Assembly: GCA_039566865.1 (NCBI GenBank)
Contig: CM076944.1
Location: 7,152,501-7,216,500 of the forward strand
Source: Aurelia coerulea
Taxonomy: Eukaryota > Cnidaria > Scyphozoa > Semaeostomeae > Ulmaridae
Direction: 5' to 3'
DNA length: 64,000 nucleotides
In this document: positions 29,301 through 44,500 of the stretch, piece by piece
How positions within the stretch are numbered: position 1 is the first letter of the stretch
Layout of the letters: every line of letters begins with the position of its first letter
Program-made: the position numbers and the translations under genes
The notes under the pieces: model-generated
The model's input: the letters and a program-made list of their open reading frames with translations, nothing else
Databases searched by the model: none
What the model was told of the DNA's origin: nothing

Positions 29301-29544
29301 TAGAGAGTCACAATATTTCAAGATAACATATGGGAAATGACAGTTTGGATTGTTTTACTTATTTTTTTTTATTTTTTTATTTATTTTTTGACATTTTATA
29401 TGACATTTTATATGAAAATCTAACATTTGTTTTAGATATTAGATTCTAGGTTTTAGGTTTTAGTCTTTCAAACGGATATGATTAGGAATCGTAAATTGTA
29501 AAGCGCTGCTGAGTAAATTAGTATGGGGCCGCTATACAAATTTT

Positions 29545-29591
<47 letters not shown>

Positions 29592-32500
29592 ATGACTTGT
29601 GAATACATGGACAATCTTTGGTAACTTCTGGAAATTGATATAAGTGGGGGGGGGGGGCTTATTCAAAATTTTAGCTCAGAAGGGAGAGGCTTATTAGAGA
29701 GGGGGCTTAATAGAGATGGGGGCTTAATAGAGCTTTTACGGTATATCTCTTTCCTAAATTTTTTTTCAATTTTCCTTACAGATGAAAGATTTACGAAAAT
29801 TGAAAGAAATTTTAGAAGATCCAGTTTTGGTTAAGCTTTGGACATGGCTCAAACGTATCTTTTCCCGACTTTCGTTCGTTCAAAAATTCTTGGTAATATT
29901 CGTTACTGTTCACGTTTAGTCAATTGACTGAGTCAAAATGCCTCTCAGAATTTTCAACAAATTCTCAAAATTTCTTCTGTAAAATTTTGCATTCTGAATC
30001 CCACCATTTCTTCCCAGTGAGTTCTTGGAAAGTCTACCGGGTGGATAAAAAGGACTTCAACTGTTTGAAGAAGATTCCTTTCGCGGAGAATATTTGAAGT
30101 ATTGGACTGAATCGAAGTTTAGTTGATAGCCGAAAGGCTGAATTATTTGCATGTTTTTGGTTTCCATTTCTGAGCATTGGAAATATAGATAAAATTTAAT
30201 CTACAAAAAATCTGTAACTTCGTAATACGTGAAAAGAGGCCTAAAGCTCGTGGTCAAAATTAAAACAAATTTCGTTCCTCTGAAGAGTTAAGAATGAAAT
30301 CTTTATGAAGGTAATGGCGTTTATGATCTGATACATTTGCAAAATTCATTTTTAATTTAACCCTTACGGGAAATGCCTCATTTATTTTGGTAGATTGGTC
30401 GAAAATTGTTATGGAACCTAAGAAAATTCGAGTACTGAAAATCTAATAATTTTAAGAAACTGTCAGTGCTGACTAAAATTCTTAGTTTCTTATGAAAAGA
30501 ATACGTGTATCAGATTTGAAAAAAATATGATACTTTGAGAATATATCATGCTCCAAACAAAAGTTTCTCAAGAATATCGAGGCTGGAGAAAATTTATAAT
30601 ATTCTTAAAAAAGAGAGTATTGGTTCTATTTTCTTTCTTCATAAAAGATTATCGTTACCGTTGTAGATGGGGTGTAGATGTAATTATTTCTTCGTGCCCT
30701 TTTTTCTTTAACATGTTAATTTAATTTTTAACGATCTTACGCTACTCTGCTGGCTACGGCAAAATTATTTGTTCCTTGACAATAACCAAGATGTTCGCAA
30801 ACCAAAAGATCAAGGTAAAGTTTCCATTCTTTTGTGTTCATGTCTCTTTATTTTTGTATCCCTGATGTACTGCTATTGTTTATCTTGAAACTTATGACAC
30901 CCATATTTTCAAAAATCGTTTTGGCAAAATTGTTAGTAATCTCTCGTTCTTATGATTTGGTTTTTGCCTGTTTTTGCCTGATTGGCTTCAGTAAAATGCT
31001 GAGAAAAAAATTTAACCAACGACAATCTCTAGGATGAGGAGACAAATTTTCACTTCTAACTCTTCATGTGAAGACATTTTTTCTTCAAAATTGCCGTTCT
31101 TTTATTATTTAAACTTTGGGAGAAAATATGTTAACGGTTACAGTTAAGGTTGGGGGAGGTTGGGTTAAGGCTTGAAAATAGAGAAATTGAAGAAAAAAGA
31201 AATGTCATTAGGAGAAATAAAAAGTCCTCCCCGGCGGGGAATTGAACCCCGGTCTCCCGCGTGACAGGCGGGGATACTCACCACTATACTACCGAGGACT
31301 TGTCTTTATGGGGAGATTTCTTTGTAAAGATTCTAAATGAATAACTGGTAATGCTGCAAGTAACAAGGTTGGCTACAACTGCAGTAACATTTGTCTGTTG
31401 TTTTTCCAGACACAAGAAAGGGAAGAAAGTTTTATGGCGTAAGGTCAATAATAAAAGGAGAAATGAACATGACAGGTATGAAACTTTGTAGTAGTCTAGG
31501 CACAATTTTTAATAAAGAAAACTTGGATCAGGTCATAAAAGTTTCTCTTGATTCAACATGGAACTTTGTGCATTTTAATACTTAAATTTCTCAATTTGTT
31601 TCTAATTTTTTAAATCCATGAATTATCAAAGTGGTCTCTAACACTGTTGCAGATATGTTTCTTGGCATTTTGGCATTTAAAGCATCATATAGGAATAAAC
31701 AGTGTTTTATTATGTTCAAAACATAAGCGGTTCGTTGATATTGCGCGAGAATAAAGGTTCAACGATATATATTTACCATAATATCTCCGTACTTAGCTTG
31801 CAAAGGTTTCTCAATACTTCTCAGACATAGTACCAGAGTTTCTCACATTTTGGGCCATCATAGTACTAGTTTCTTATAAACCAGTTTCTTATATACCAGT
31901 TTCTCATAAAAATGTGCAGCCTGTAACCCTCAATTACTCCTCCTCAATGGAAATTCAGTTGAGGCTGCGCACAGGCTATTTTGTAGCTGTTTAGTTTCAC
32001 GTGAAGCTTGTACAAACAAAGGCACACAGCACTGCAAGAAGTCTCGTGCGGGCTTTAAAAAGCAGGAGGTAATCCTTCTAGAGAATTAACAAGATCTGTA
32101 CATGAAAGTGCCAAGATTTTTAATTAACAAGATCTCTACATGAAAGTGCCAAGATTTTTATTACATGTTTCATTTGCTACTCTACTCCCCACAAATTTGT
32201 GGCAAGTGTAAAGGTGACCTGAAGCAAACATTTTTATTGATGCAAATGAATAGCACTGTTCCGTGACATGAGATGCCGATAAATAATTTTTTTTTACATC
32301 TTATTCCTTTGTCGAGTTGTCCAATATTTTGTGGGATTGGTTGATGATGTCATTTTTTGCAAAAAAAGTCAAGAAAGTATACAAGTTCAACTGTATTTCG
32401 AAAGGGAAATCTTATCAGAACTTGTTTTCAATCACCATGCTTGCCTTTCTGCACATCATATTAATTTGTTAACCAGTTCGTATTCTGTTTACGTACCTCA

Positions 32501-35500
32501 GCTTAAAAATTTCTTGCAACTCTAACTTTTCAAAGATAGGATACAGCTATATTTCTATGAATTATCGTAGTAATAGACGATTACGGAAAATATGGCATCG
32601 GAGGCATTTGACCAAGATGCATTGCATTTAGAATCAACAGTGATTCTATCGAAATTCGCTCACCACACTTGCAAACAAAATGACGTCATCAGCTGGTACT
32701 TCAAATCAGCGGATTACCCGCAAACGAAATGAGATATCAAAAAGATTTGAACAAGATGTTTTATCCTTCGACAGTACTATTCGTTTGCATCAATGACAAT
32801 TTTCGCTTCTGGTCAGCTTTAACAACGCTGCCAGCAAGACACTGAGAATCGCTAACAAATTTTTCAAATTTAATTTTGTATTTCGTATGACATTACTACC
32901 GTTGCATTGTTCTTTTTGGGCAATCTTTGCGTCCTAAATGTAACAAATCTGTTGCTCTTTTAAAGGGACTTTTTAAAACTCGTAGTTTGTCCTTTCAATG
33001 AATTACTGATAAACTCTAAACTATCACTGATAAATCCGTAGCTCAATAATAACTACCATATGAGGTGCAATTTTGAATTTTGTGACAAAGTAATTAAATT
33101 TGAAATTCAGTTAGTTTCATTTTAAAATTCACCATATACAAATGCCACTAAATTTACACACTACAAATAACTACATTACACAAAGTTACAATAATACAAT
33201 TCAATAAAATACAAATTCAACAACATTAGATATTGAGGGGAATTTATATACAGGGCATTTATTAAAGGAGGAGCTCTCTCAATAGGTAGACTAAACGAGG
33301 AGAGAGCACCTCTCCTTAGTTAAAAGCACAAATTTAGTCTTTTGGCTAGCAATAAGGTTTTATTGATAATAAAATCGATAATGAATTTAATTGATGTATG
33401 TGCACTTGGAGGAAGGTTCTTGAGGATATGTGCCACCACCATGTATCTTCCTTTCGTGAAATGCTTGATAAAGAGCAGATTAAAGTCAAAAGTACTTCTA
33501 GCTCTTTGCGATTAAATTTTTGATGTATATTTTACCAGCTGCCAAACTGAGAATGAAAGCACGCAGTAGAACTAGGAGTGGAGGTATTTAAATGACTAAC
33601 TTTGCATTTAAGTTTTTAAATTCTAATTCATAAAATTGCACTTGAATTTTTAATAACTGTGATATATCTGATGTTAAATTGCAATAAACTAAAATTTTGG
33701 AGGACTCAGGTTAACTGTAAAGATCATTCTTAAAGGGCAAGTCTGGGGTTTATAAAATTAATGTCAAAGGGAACCTTACCAACTGCCGAGGAACAATTGC
33801 AACTTCTTTCCACGTTTTGATATCCGTAACAGCTGTAAACTTGCAAAACATTTTTCATACGTTAGGCCAAATGCGGTTGCCATTTTGTAAGAGTACGTGA
33901 TAAGGAGGCTATCCTTAGTTTAGAGGTTGGGTTCAACATGACGTCGAAGGCTACCAGCCTATGACCTTGTGCGCTTATGACGTCACATCGCTCATTTCAC
34001 AGATTGAAATACGCTCGGAAATACGTAATTTCGCAGAGAGAAGAGAGAAAAAGTTAGAAAAAATACTACACACAATTCACAACAGTGTGATCTTTTATTT
34101 TATCAACAAACATACCAACCCCGGACTTGTCCTTTAAGTAAGATCCCATAGTGATCCAGCGATCTACTGACAGAATTTTCGAATGCTCTTGGCAAATCTT
34201 ATTTGTTACAAGGTTTGCTTCTCTGGCGATAGGGTAATAATTTTCGATGTAAATTAAAGAGATATAAAGTTTTGATAAATATAAAGTGGAATAAGTAGAT
34301 ACTGATAACAATTCAGTAATAAATTTGTTTTTTAAGCAAAGCAATCTTCCTCTCTTTTGGATCTTATTTGAAGATTGTTGCTTCCAGTTTCAGGTGTAAA
34401 CATCAATGGCTCTGTTATTTAAGCAGCTTTTCATTAAAAATTGTTATACAGTGAACTGAATTCTATAAACCTAAGTCTACTTTAACTTTTCTAAATGGTT
34501 TTTCTAAACGTTGTCATAAAAATTATTTATATCATCAGACTAAATGATGTAAACTGAAGATTATCAGATACATTTTTTGTTGTCATCCGGTTCTGAAGTT
34601 TATTAGATATTTGCGCTCTCCTTCTGACGTATCGTTTTCTCGTCTCAATTTACAGGAAAATGCGAGAAAGGTCAATTGGATGATTCTAGCAGAGGGAGCA
34701 GCCCAGCCATCGCTCATCAATTTTCTAGTGAAGACAGGTGTGTATTTTTCCAACCTATTTGTTGCAAGTTTACTTTTTAGGGAAGCAATGAGTATAGCAA
34801 GAAATTTGCCGTTTTTCGATGGAACTGTTTAAAATGCGATGTCGTCTATGAATGGTTTTGTCACAGTATACTACTATTGCTATGTGCTGTCAAGAAAAAT
34901 GGACGAATTTTGTAAAGCAAGAGATTCAGGTTTCCGAAGAGGCAGAGTGATTTGCCTTTCAGAAGAACACATTTCACACCTCTGAGCATGGGCGATAGGT
35001 CACCAAGTGTGTGAAAGTTTGTAGTGAGCCACCTTATCGCTGTTTCGTCATTTTGAAATTTTCGGTAGTGAGCCACCTTAAGTGCAGATCCTTCTTAACC
35101 GTAAAACCTCCATATTACGGTTAAGGTGGATCTGCATTTAGGGTGGCTCGCTACCGAAAATTTCAAAATGACGAAACAGCGATAAGGTGGCTCACTACCA
35201 AGTAAAAATAGGTAAAAACAAACAAAAAGCAATTGGCTAAGGTGGCTCGCTACCAATAAAACTTTCACACACTTGGTGCCCTATCGCCCATGCTCTGAGT
35301 GCACTCAGTCAAATCAAAATAAACAAAAGGCAAAGTATTATAGCTGGCTGCACAGAGGGTTTGAAATATATTCTTGAGGTATCGATTAAACTCAAGTGTT
35401 TTGAGGCTGATTTCCATTCAGTACAATATCCCTTTGAATTTAAATAGAAAGTTACATCTGAGTAACATTTTATTGAGTAAATTTCACCCGCTCGGAAAGT

Positions 35501-38500
35501 TCCACTGACTGGAAACAAGCCTTTATTGTGACTTCTTGGAGTTTGAAGTCGAGAAATTTCTGCCAGAAATCGTTTTTGATCATCGCTACTTTTTCACTTT
35601 TCCAGAAAGTTAGCACTCCAGCTTTGCCGTTGGGATTTTGCTGGTAATGCTTTAAATGATCATTTAACAAAGTAAGTTCTTAGAATATGTTTTGAAATTT
35701 ATTCTGACAGTTAATGTAAGTGATTCTGAAACGGTCTTATTTGTTTTTAAACTCCTCAATACACCTTTTTACATGCTAAAAAGAGGTTTGGATCGAGCGT
35801 CTAAATCTAGTAAACTTTGAGAAAGCTAACGAAATCATGACCTCCGTTCTTGGTAGATACCTGCTAGCTGTGGCAAGAAGTTCCTTCGGATCTCAGGACA
35901 CTTTTCTAAGAGTTAGTCAACGTTAATCAGTTAATCAACGTTGATCAAAGTTAATCACTTTTCTGAGAGTTAATCAACGATATCTTTGCTCAAATTGACT
36001 TACGAGTGGTTCATTCTATACACTGGCGAGCTTTATTTGCCTTCTGGCCTTGTTTCTCAATGTTTTCATTCATCGTTAGCTGAATTTGGTGTGTTACAGT
36101 TTCAAAACAAAATGCGAGCATACAAGGGCTTCATTTTGCGAGTTTTCAGATCGGAGTTTGTGTCTTCAACCGTTGTTATTCAAATGAAAAGAAAAATCAG
36201 CTAAAAATGAATGAAACTAACTAGAAACAAAGCAAAAAGACCAATAGCACTTGCCTGTGTGTAAACTAAACCATTTCTTACTCACTTTGCGCAAAGTAGC
36301 TGATAACAAACTCTCTGAAAAGTGTTGAGATCCGAAGCAACTTCATGCCACAGCTAGCAATGTGTCCACTGAGAACGACGTTGTAATGTCGTTTTCCTTC
36401 CCAAACTTTACCAGATATGGACGCTCGATCCAAACCTCTTTTCTAGCAAGTAAAAGGTCTTTGATGAACAACGCAGCGATTCAACGAGGAAACTGTCTTA
36501 CCAAAATATACCGCCCATTCTAACTTGATCTTTGTTTATTTCATCTTCTGCTATCTACTCAGGCTCTAAATGCCCGCAGTGCATCAAACTTTTTACTCCA
36601 TTTTAACTCACCAATTTGTAGGAGTAATGCTCTTCGTTTTTGTCGATAAATCAACGAATATTTGGGCTTATGAGAGCTTAGAAGTGGGTTGAAAGGAGGA
36701 AAGAAAACTGTAAAAGAAAGGCACAGAAAATCAGTGAAAAAGGCGATGATAGATAAATGAATTTCAAGAATGAAGAGAATGTTAGATACGCTATTCTGCA
36801 CGGGTTTGCAGCTGAAAATAGAACAGAAAATGAGACGAAAAAAGTTGCTCTTTCATGTTTATTTCTAGCCATCAGTTTTCTCAAAATTGAGCTTCGTGAA
36901 AGTTACAAAGCAACAGCGGACACAAGGTGTTTAATTTGGCTAATCTTGTGAAATTCATGTTTGTTAGTTATCGAGTAAAAATTCTAATATGTTGACAAAA
37001 TACTTACCCTTGTATTTCCTCCTTTTAACAGATTGGAACAGAATGGTGAATATGAACGAGCAGCAGCAACGGCATTATTCAACAATCATATGAGACTTGC
37101 AATTAATATATTAAGTGGAAGGAACGCACGTGAAGTCAAGTCTGATAATGGACCACGGCCTAGTCATGGTTAGAATTCTTTTTTATTTTTCGGAGGCTCC
37201 ATGCTGGCCCATGTAGCCCTTTTTCGTACTGTGTTTCCATGTCTTGATTTAAAGGCAGTCTGTCACGCATTTCATTGGGTGATAATGACAATACAAAGAA
37301 TAGGAAATTGGAATGGCTGTTGATCCTCTGACTTTCTACGACCGTAGAAAGTGAGAACGATCAGCCCTCCTTTGTTTCAAGGCAGTCTGTCATGCATATG
37401 ATTGGGTGATAATGACAATACAAAGAATAGGAAATTGGAATGGCTGTTGATCCTCTGACTTTCTACGACCGTAGAAAGTGAGAACGATCAGCCCTCCTTT
37501 GTTTCAAGGCAGTCTGTCATGCATCTGATTGGGTGATAATGACAATACAAAGAATAGGAAATTTGAATGGCTGCTAATCCTCTGACTTTCTACGACCGTA
37601 AAAAGTGAGAACGATCAGCCCTCCTTTGTTTCAAGGCAGTCTGTCATGCATTTGATTGGGTGATAATGACAATACAAAGAATAGGAAATTTGAATGGATG
37701 CTAATCCTCTGACTTTCTACGACCGTAGAAAGTGAGAACGATCAGCCCTCCTTTGTTTCAAGGCAGTCTGTCATGCATCTGATTGGGTGATAATGACAAT
37801 ACAAAGAATAGGAAATTGGAATGGCTGTTGATCCTCTGACTTTCTACGACCGTAAAAAGTGAGAACCATCAGCCCTCCTTTGTTTCAAGGCAGTCTGTCA
37901 TGCATTTGATTGGGTGATAATGACAATACAAAGAATAGGAAATTTGAATGGCTCTACGACCGTAGAAAGTGAGAACGATCAGCCCTCCTTTGTTTCAAAT
38001 ACCCAAAGAAATCGGTTGTGCTCTGACTCTGTTGCAGCCAATCAGAGACATGACAGACTGCCTTTAAGCAATCATCGAATTTTCGCAAAAATTGATTGGA
38101 AGTCTATTTGATTGCATGTTTGGACTGGCTGATATCAATTAGGCTAAACCCAGTGACCTTATTTAATTCAATTTTTTCATTTCATTTTGTTTTATTTGAT
38201 TTTATTTTGTGGAATAACAATTTTGCTATACAGTATAAATTTCATCGTAATATATTTGAAAAAGTTAATTTTTGTATCTCGTAACATTTCATTGCCATAG
38301 CGTTGCAGAAATAGCAGAGGAGAATCTTACTCGACGCATGCAGCTGTGTCTGATATAACAGATGTATATACATGGCTTTTACCGTTTCTTGTTTTCGCAT
38401 TTTTACGTTCACTTCAATCAAACGAAGCGTACACTTAGCGACCTTTAAAACTTTGTTTTCAATTTTTTCTCTCGCAAATCTTTCCTGATTTCCTCTTAGA

Positions 38501-41500
38501 CCCTTCGATGAATGTCGTCGCAATGGCGCTCTCAGGATACTCAACTGAAAAAAGATCATTATGGAGAGAAATGTGTGGATCCTTAAGCGCACAGGTAGGG
38601 CTTTGGTAAATTTATAAGTACTAGTAGCTTTCGTACAGTTTCTGAACTTTAAGTGGTTATTTAGCTTTATGAAGGCAGAAAAATTAGGTATACGATCTTC
38701 TTGTGGAGAGCTGCTAGAGATTAGCTTTCGTACAGTTTCTGAACTTGAAATGATTATTTAGCTTTATGAAGGCAGAAAAATTAGGTATACGATCTTCTTA
38801 TGGAGAGCTGCTAGAGATACGAAATGCCAACTCTCGCATTTTACACAGCTTAGTTTCTTTTTATGTGCCTAGTAAAGATATCTAATGATTTATAGGCTAT
38901 ATTTAAGCTTAGGTGCAGCTTAACCCTATTTTAACCGGGTAAAAAAAAAGTGATTTTCTACCGGGGGGGGGCGTTTTTCGCCCCCCCTGTTTTTCTCCGC
39001 AAGTATAACAGCTATGACAATGAAACTTGCACTGTGTCATAATTGAACAAAGGGGAATCTAAAAATAGCACCAATCAATCAATAGTCACGTGATTGGTTG
39101 CTAGGCAACCAAAAACAATGCAAATTTTGAGAAAATCGAGCTATTTGCAGAAAAGGGCCCATTATTCGCAAATGGCGAGATCAAATTGGCAAAAAACCAT
39201 CCAAATACATGCTTGATATCATTAATTTGTAGTTTCATATGGTTTCGTACGGATATTTGTGGTTTCTAATAAATTAACTAATTAAATAATGAAAATTTGA
39301 TTCAATGCAAAATTGTAAGCTCAATAATTATGATTTAAAACCATTAATTTCGCATGTTACTGGTGAAATCAAGTACCTTCATCGATATTTGAGGTAATTC
39401 CATCAGTTTTACATAAAAAATTACTCATTCATTAGGAATATGACGTCATAAAGATTGATGACGTCATAGAAATAATAATCTGCTGATGTCAGCAAATGTG
39501 AATAAATTATATATCAAACGAAAGTACTCATCGAGACGAATCGAATGGTATATATATTGTTGAGATTTAGTAACAAAGGAAGAAATTAGAGCCATTTTTA
39601 AGAATTTCTTTGTGACCACTCTCCAAATATGGGCATGTGGTGGTCACGTGATCAAACAATAGGTATTGAAATTTCTATTTTCTGATTGCCAACTAAATTC
39701 TAGGAAAAGTCAAGGAGTTTCAGCACTGTAGGTGACATCGTTTGGGAGCTATTAAAAAAATCCGATAGGGGGGGCGAAAAACGCCCCCCCCCCGGTTAAA
39801 ATAGGGTTAAAGACCCTTGGTTAACACTGACCTTTGCGCATTTAGATGATAATGAATGCCGTGACAGCCTAGCAAGAATCGAATTTTGTGTGAAATATCC
39901 TGTTGCACTGCCGTAAAGAATTAGCGTTCTTTCAAGGAGAAATCGTCTCCAGTATCTTTCCTTTCAGTTTATCGGCTTGTTAGCTCTTCAGTATTCTTAT
40001 CATTTGTAAATAAGAGCATAGAGAAATGTAAACTATTTGAAGCCTCCTCCCAGAGTCCAAAAAATGCTCAACCTTCCCCCAGATAACTATAGGCTTTTTA
40101 TAGAGCCTTCCTCATTTTTGAAAAGAAAATGGGGGGATTTAAGTTGTGGCACAAGTCCTTCCTGTGTTTTGAGCGACCTTCCTCACGGTCAGTGTCTGGG
40201 TGACCGTAATGTTTTCCTGACTCTGCCTCCTCCTGTCTCGGCAATTTTTCAGGTGCTTTTCTACGTATATAGATTGTCTATAGAGACAATCAGGTAATAA
40301 AGAAGCATCAATTTAGGAATTGCAACTGTAGATTGTGCAAGAGATTTGTTAATAATTTATGATTTTTATAGATATTTATTTATTTGTACAGACGAGATTT
40401 AAATAGGATTATTTGATCTTGAGTTTGTTTCTGTTAATCGTTGGCTTTAGTTAGCTTTGTAACTATCATCCCAACGTTAATGAAATAAACTAGCCGTTAA
40501 TGTAGTTAAGCGAGTGCAGCTCAGTCTTGTTCACAACGCAGTTGTCTGCAAATCCTCTGAAAAGTAAATCCTCCGAGTTTAAAACAATGCAAAATTATTA
40601 TCTACGTGAATGCTGTGATTCTTATACTTTTTCCACACAAGCCTTGGATCCTTTGATAGGATAGAGAACGATATCTACATGATTTATCATTATAATTCTT
40701 CTCTTTCATTTAGCTAAGGAATCCATATTTACGAGGTGTATTTGCATTCCTGACGCAAGAAGATGAAAATTTCAATACTGTATTGGTAAGTTGGATCAAT
40801 GTTTTGTCAAAGGTAGACTTGCTCCAAGCCTATTCCGCGGTCTATCAGCGTTAAAAAATACCGGGTGACCCAGAAAAAAGTGACCCAACGCAATCTGTTA
40901 CAGAAAATTAAGTAAGTAGCTGATTCAGTTCAGTTCAGTTCAGTTCAGTTCATATATTTTAAATTCACATGCTATAAGTATTTTTCGCAATTTTTTTCGG
41001 TACGTTAAATTTCCAAAATTAAAGATTTCGAGGAAATGGGCATGCCTGAAATCCTCAAAAAGTCGTCAAAAACAGGGGATTGATTTACAGCCATTACAGA
41101 TCTTCAAAACAACGAGGAGCGTGTTTCATTTCAACCTGGGAATAGGCAACCCAGTCGGAAGTCTTCAGAGCAAATGAAACACGCTCCTCGTTGTTTTGAA
41201 GACCTGAAATGGCTTCAAATCGATCCCCTGTTTTTGACGACTTTTTGAGGATTTCAAACATGCCCTTTTCCTCTAAATCCTTAATTTGGAAACTTTATCG
41301 GGCCTAAAACAAATGGAAAAAATACTCATAATTTAGGCTAGTTTTTTAGCGACAGAACAACGCTTGAAATATTTCAATCGGCCACTTACTTTCTTTTCTA
41401 TAACAGATTGCGTTGGGTTACTTTTTTCTGGGTCACCCGGTATAATTACCCCTGCGAGGGTGTAAGCAACTAACATGACGCTGCGAAGGAAATTATATTA

Positions 41501-44500
41501 GTTATGGGGTAATTATATTCTTTTAACGCTGATATACCACGGAAAAGACTTGGAGCAAGTCTAAGTCGAAGGTAACACAATGCCCATAAATAGCTCGTTT
41601 GGGGAGATGTTTCGTCCCGTCTAAAGAAACAACGTTTGAGCACGACGCTGCTCTCCTGTATGTATGCGATCAGGAATAATTGACCCACCTTTGTACAGGG
41701 GTGTGCATCAGAGATTTTGATGAACCATCCACTATTATGATTATGTAATACGTTGTTAGACAATAAGATTTCAAAATATTTTGTGTTTAGACCCATTTTT
41801 AAGTTCTGTTTACCAGCATAGGTTCCAAATCTTTATCTCGGCGTAAAAAGGTGGGTGTAAAATTCAATGACCTATTTCTTCTGATTGAATGGCTTGAAAG
41901 AAACTTTATATACTTCTCTATAATTGTACCGTTGGACTTTCCAGAAATTTTGAATATTTTTCGAAATTACAGCGTATCTTACATTTCAACTCATTCGAGG
42001 ATGTGACTTCATCAAGTTTCTAAATCATAAACCGTAGTGACTATGCATAAACCAGTGACAGACTTTTGGTTGATACCATATTGTAGGCATTCATAAACGA
42101 TGGTTTTCTTCGAAATTATTTCATGTTGCATCAAACAGTTTAGAAAGTACGATGATTTTAAGTTTTTTTGAAAATTCTTCTCGAATTTTTGAAAAAGAAG
42201 AAAAACACTCTAATTCTGAAAATATGGAAGATTTCAGAAAATTCCAACGGTAGAATTATAGAGAAATAGCTACAGTTTCTTTGAAATCATTCAGTTCAAA
42301 GAAATGGGTCACTTAATTTTACACCAGCCTTTTTAAAGATTTGGAACCTATGCTCTGTTTACCTGCCTGCGTGTAGGGAAATTTGCCTTGCAAAACCCCT
42401 CCATTATGAGGGCACTTACCTGTCAGTGGATATTAGTGAGTACCCCCTCTAGATTCCCCTGATGCCATGACCATTACCAGTATGTCCATTTTCTTACAGA
42501 GAGAAACGGGCATTCAACTTGAAGATCGTGTTGCTTTTGCATGCAAATACCTGCCAGATGCACAGGTAAGTTTTTGAAACTACTTCTAATGATTTAGATG
42601 CAATGGACGATTACGCTAAAGATGGCGGTGAGGAACTTTTTACCAAGATGCATTTTATTCTTTAATCGAATTCCTATAGATCGTTAAAGATTCGTTATTC
42701 GAACGCAATGCATCTTGGTAAAAAGTTCCTCGCGGCCATCTTTAGCGTAATCGTCTATTTGGGACAGTCATTAAGTGTGAAAAAGCAGCTAACTGTATGA
42801 CCAATGATCGTAGAAAGTATTCAAACGTCTTTGGCTTGGAACAATCTTACTCAAACTGCTTTTCACCCCAAGGGGGTTATTCTGGTATTATTAGGATAGG
42901 GGTGCTCGGGCTGGGGTGCGAAATATCATGGCCTATGAAAATTGCGACAAGAAAGGCCAACCAAGGCATGACATGTGCAAGGCACGCTGGTTGAAGCAGG
43001 CACTTTGAGTCAATGTCCGACAAACAAACTTGTACGTGACTGATCTGCATACATCTTCTGTATACTTTTAGTTGGCTGCCTATGTCGATAACCTGACAAC
43101 CATGATGGTAGAAGATGGTAACTTGGAGGGCTTGCTGCTTACAGGTAAATAGGTCAAATTCATTCCATAATGTGTACTGTTTATTCGTATGCGTAACTGG
43201 AAATCAAGCAGCTTTTGGCAACGATTTCCCTTATGGCCAAGGCCAATTCTGGACTCGTTTGTAATCTTCATAAATGTTTCTTCTTGGCAATAGCTTTTTC
43301 TCCTCATAAGTTAACGGGGATTTCATCGAATTGCACTGTTCAACTCTGTCCTTGCTACTTTCTTAGTTTCTCCTAAAGATTTGATTCGGTCAACTAATTT
43401 AAAGTTTGGCAGCGAAGTGAAATAAAGCACAATGTCATGAAGTGACTAAAGATTTCCCCTTTTCAGGATAATATTGATATTTGTTCGGAATACGGTACAC
43501 CTGCGAGTGACTTGACCAGATTTTGATTGGGGGCGTGGCACCCAATCTTGAAAAACATATCCGTTCCTTATATCAATATTTCGAAACTGTGTACCCGACC
43601 TTGCACCAGTTTTTCAAAAATGGCCTATTCATTCGTTCTTTATACCAAAATTGGGAAATCGATACCGTTCCTAATGGCACGCCCCCAGTACCGAAAACAT
43701 TCATATTGCCCCCCCCTCCCCCTGGGACAGTACAGCACTAAAAAGTACTGTTTTCTATTTTTTCATGAGTGGGCTACCACGATTTTAAGTAAAATTAGGT
43801 AACAAGTAAAAAATGAAGTAATGAAGAATTGTAAGTAGCGATACGGATAACCGCAATCATTTTATTTCTAGGCTTGACGACTGATGGATTAAATCTTCTT
43901 GAAAAATATGTAACAAAGGTATGTATCGTCGTTGTTTTACTGCTCTTTATTTTTCAGCAAAACCAAGCTTAAGGGATACTTGACCCGCCTTTTTTACAAG
44001 ATGTCCCCCAAGATTCTGATGATTCACTCACTCTCATGATGATGTCATTCCTTGTTAAACAGTAGAGTTGTAAGAAATTTCTTGCTTTGACCAATCTTTA
44101 AGATGATTTTTACCAACATTTGACCTTGTGTGGGGAATTTGACCTTGCAAAACTCAGCCTTACGACGGATACATACCTGTCAGTGAATTTTTGTTAGTTA
44201 GTTACCAATGCGAGCTATAAATGTGCTATTCAGTAATGGATGGGAAATTGCCAACTTCACAACTCGGGAGAATGACCATTGTTTTCATCAGAACCCTTTT
44301 TAACCAGCTGGGATTATCCATCCCAAGAATATTCATTTCTAGAATATTGTCAGTTTATTTTCTGATGAAATTGACGACAACTTTCTATACGATCTCATTG
44401 CGAACGATCTCACAAGTGATTACTTTCATCAGTGTTTCTTCAAAAGGACATTTATTTTCTGATGATATTGGTTTTCACCAGCAAGCCTTTCAATTTGCTT

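Noticed and set aside
36595..36650. Piece reading SNALRFCR considered as the MIOS exon before [10 protein letters not shown]
   Set aside because: It runs into a stop. The true exon was found at 35606-35671 with better similarity and correct phase.
37253..38063. Regular 127-bp repeats considered as a CRISPR-like array
   Set aside because: The units are head-to-tail without unique spacers, flanked by TTAA and inverted ends in an animal intron. It is a minisatellite inside a transposon.
43528..43687. Inverted GGGGGCGTGGCA / TGGCACGCCCCC ends around 160 bp
   Set aside because: Complementarity is limited to the outermost bases and no target duplication is visible. Too weak to list as an element.
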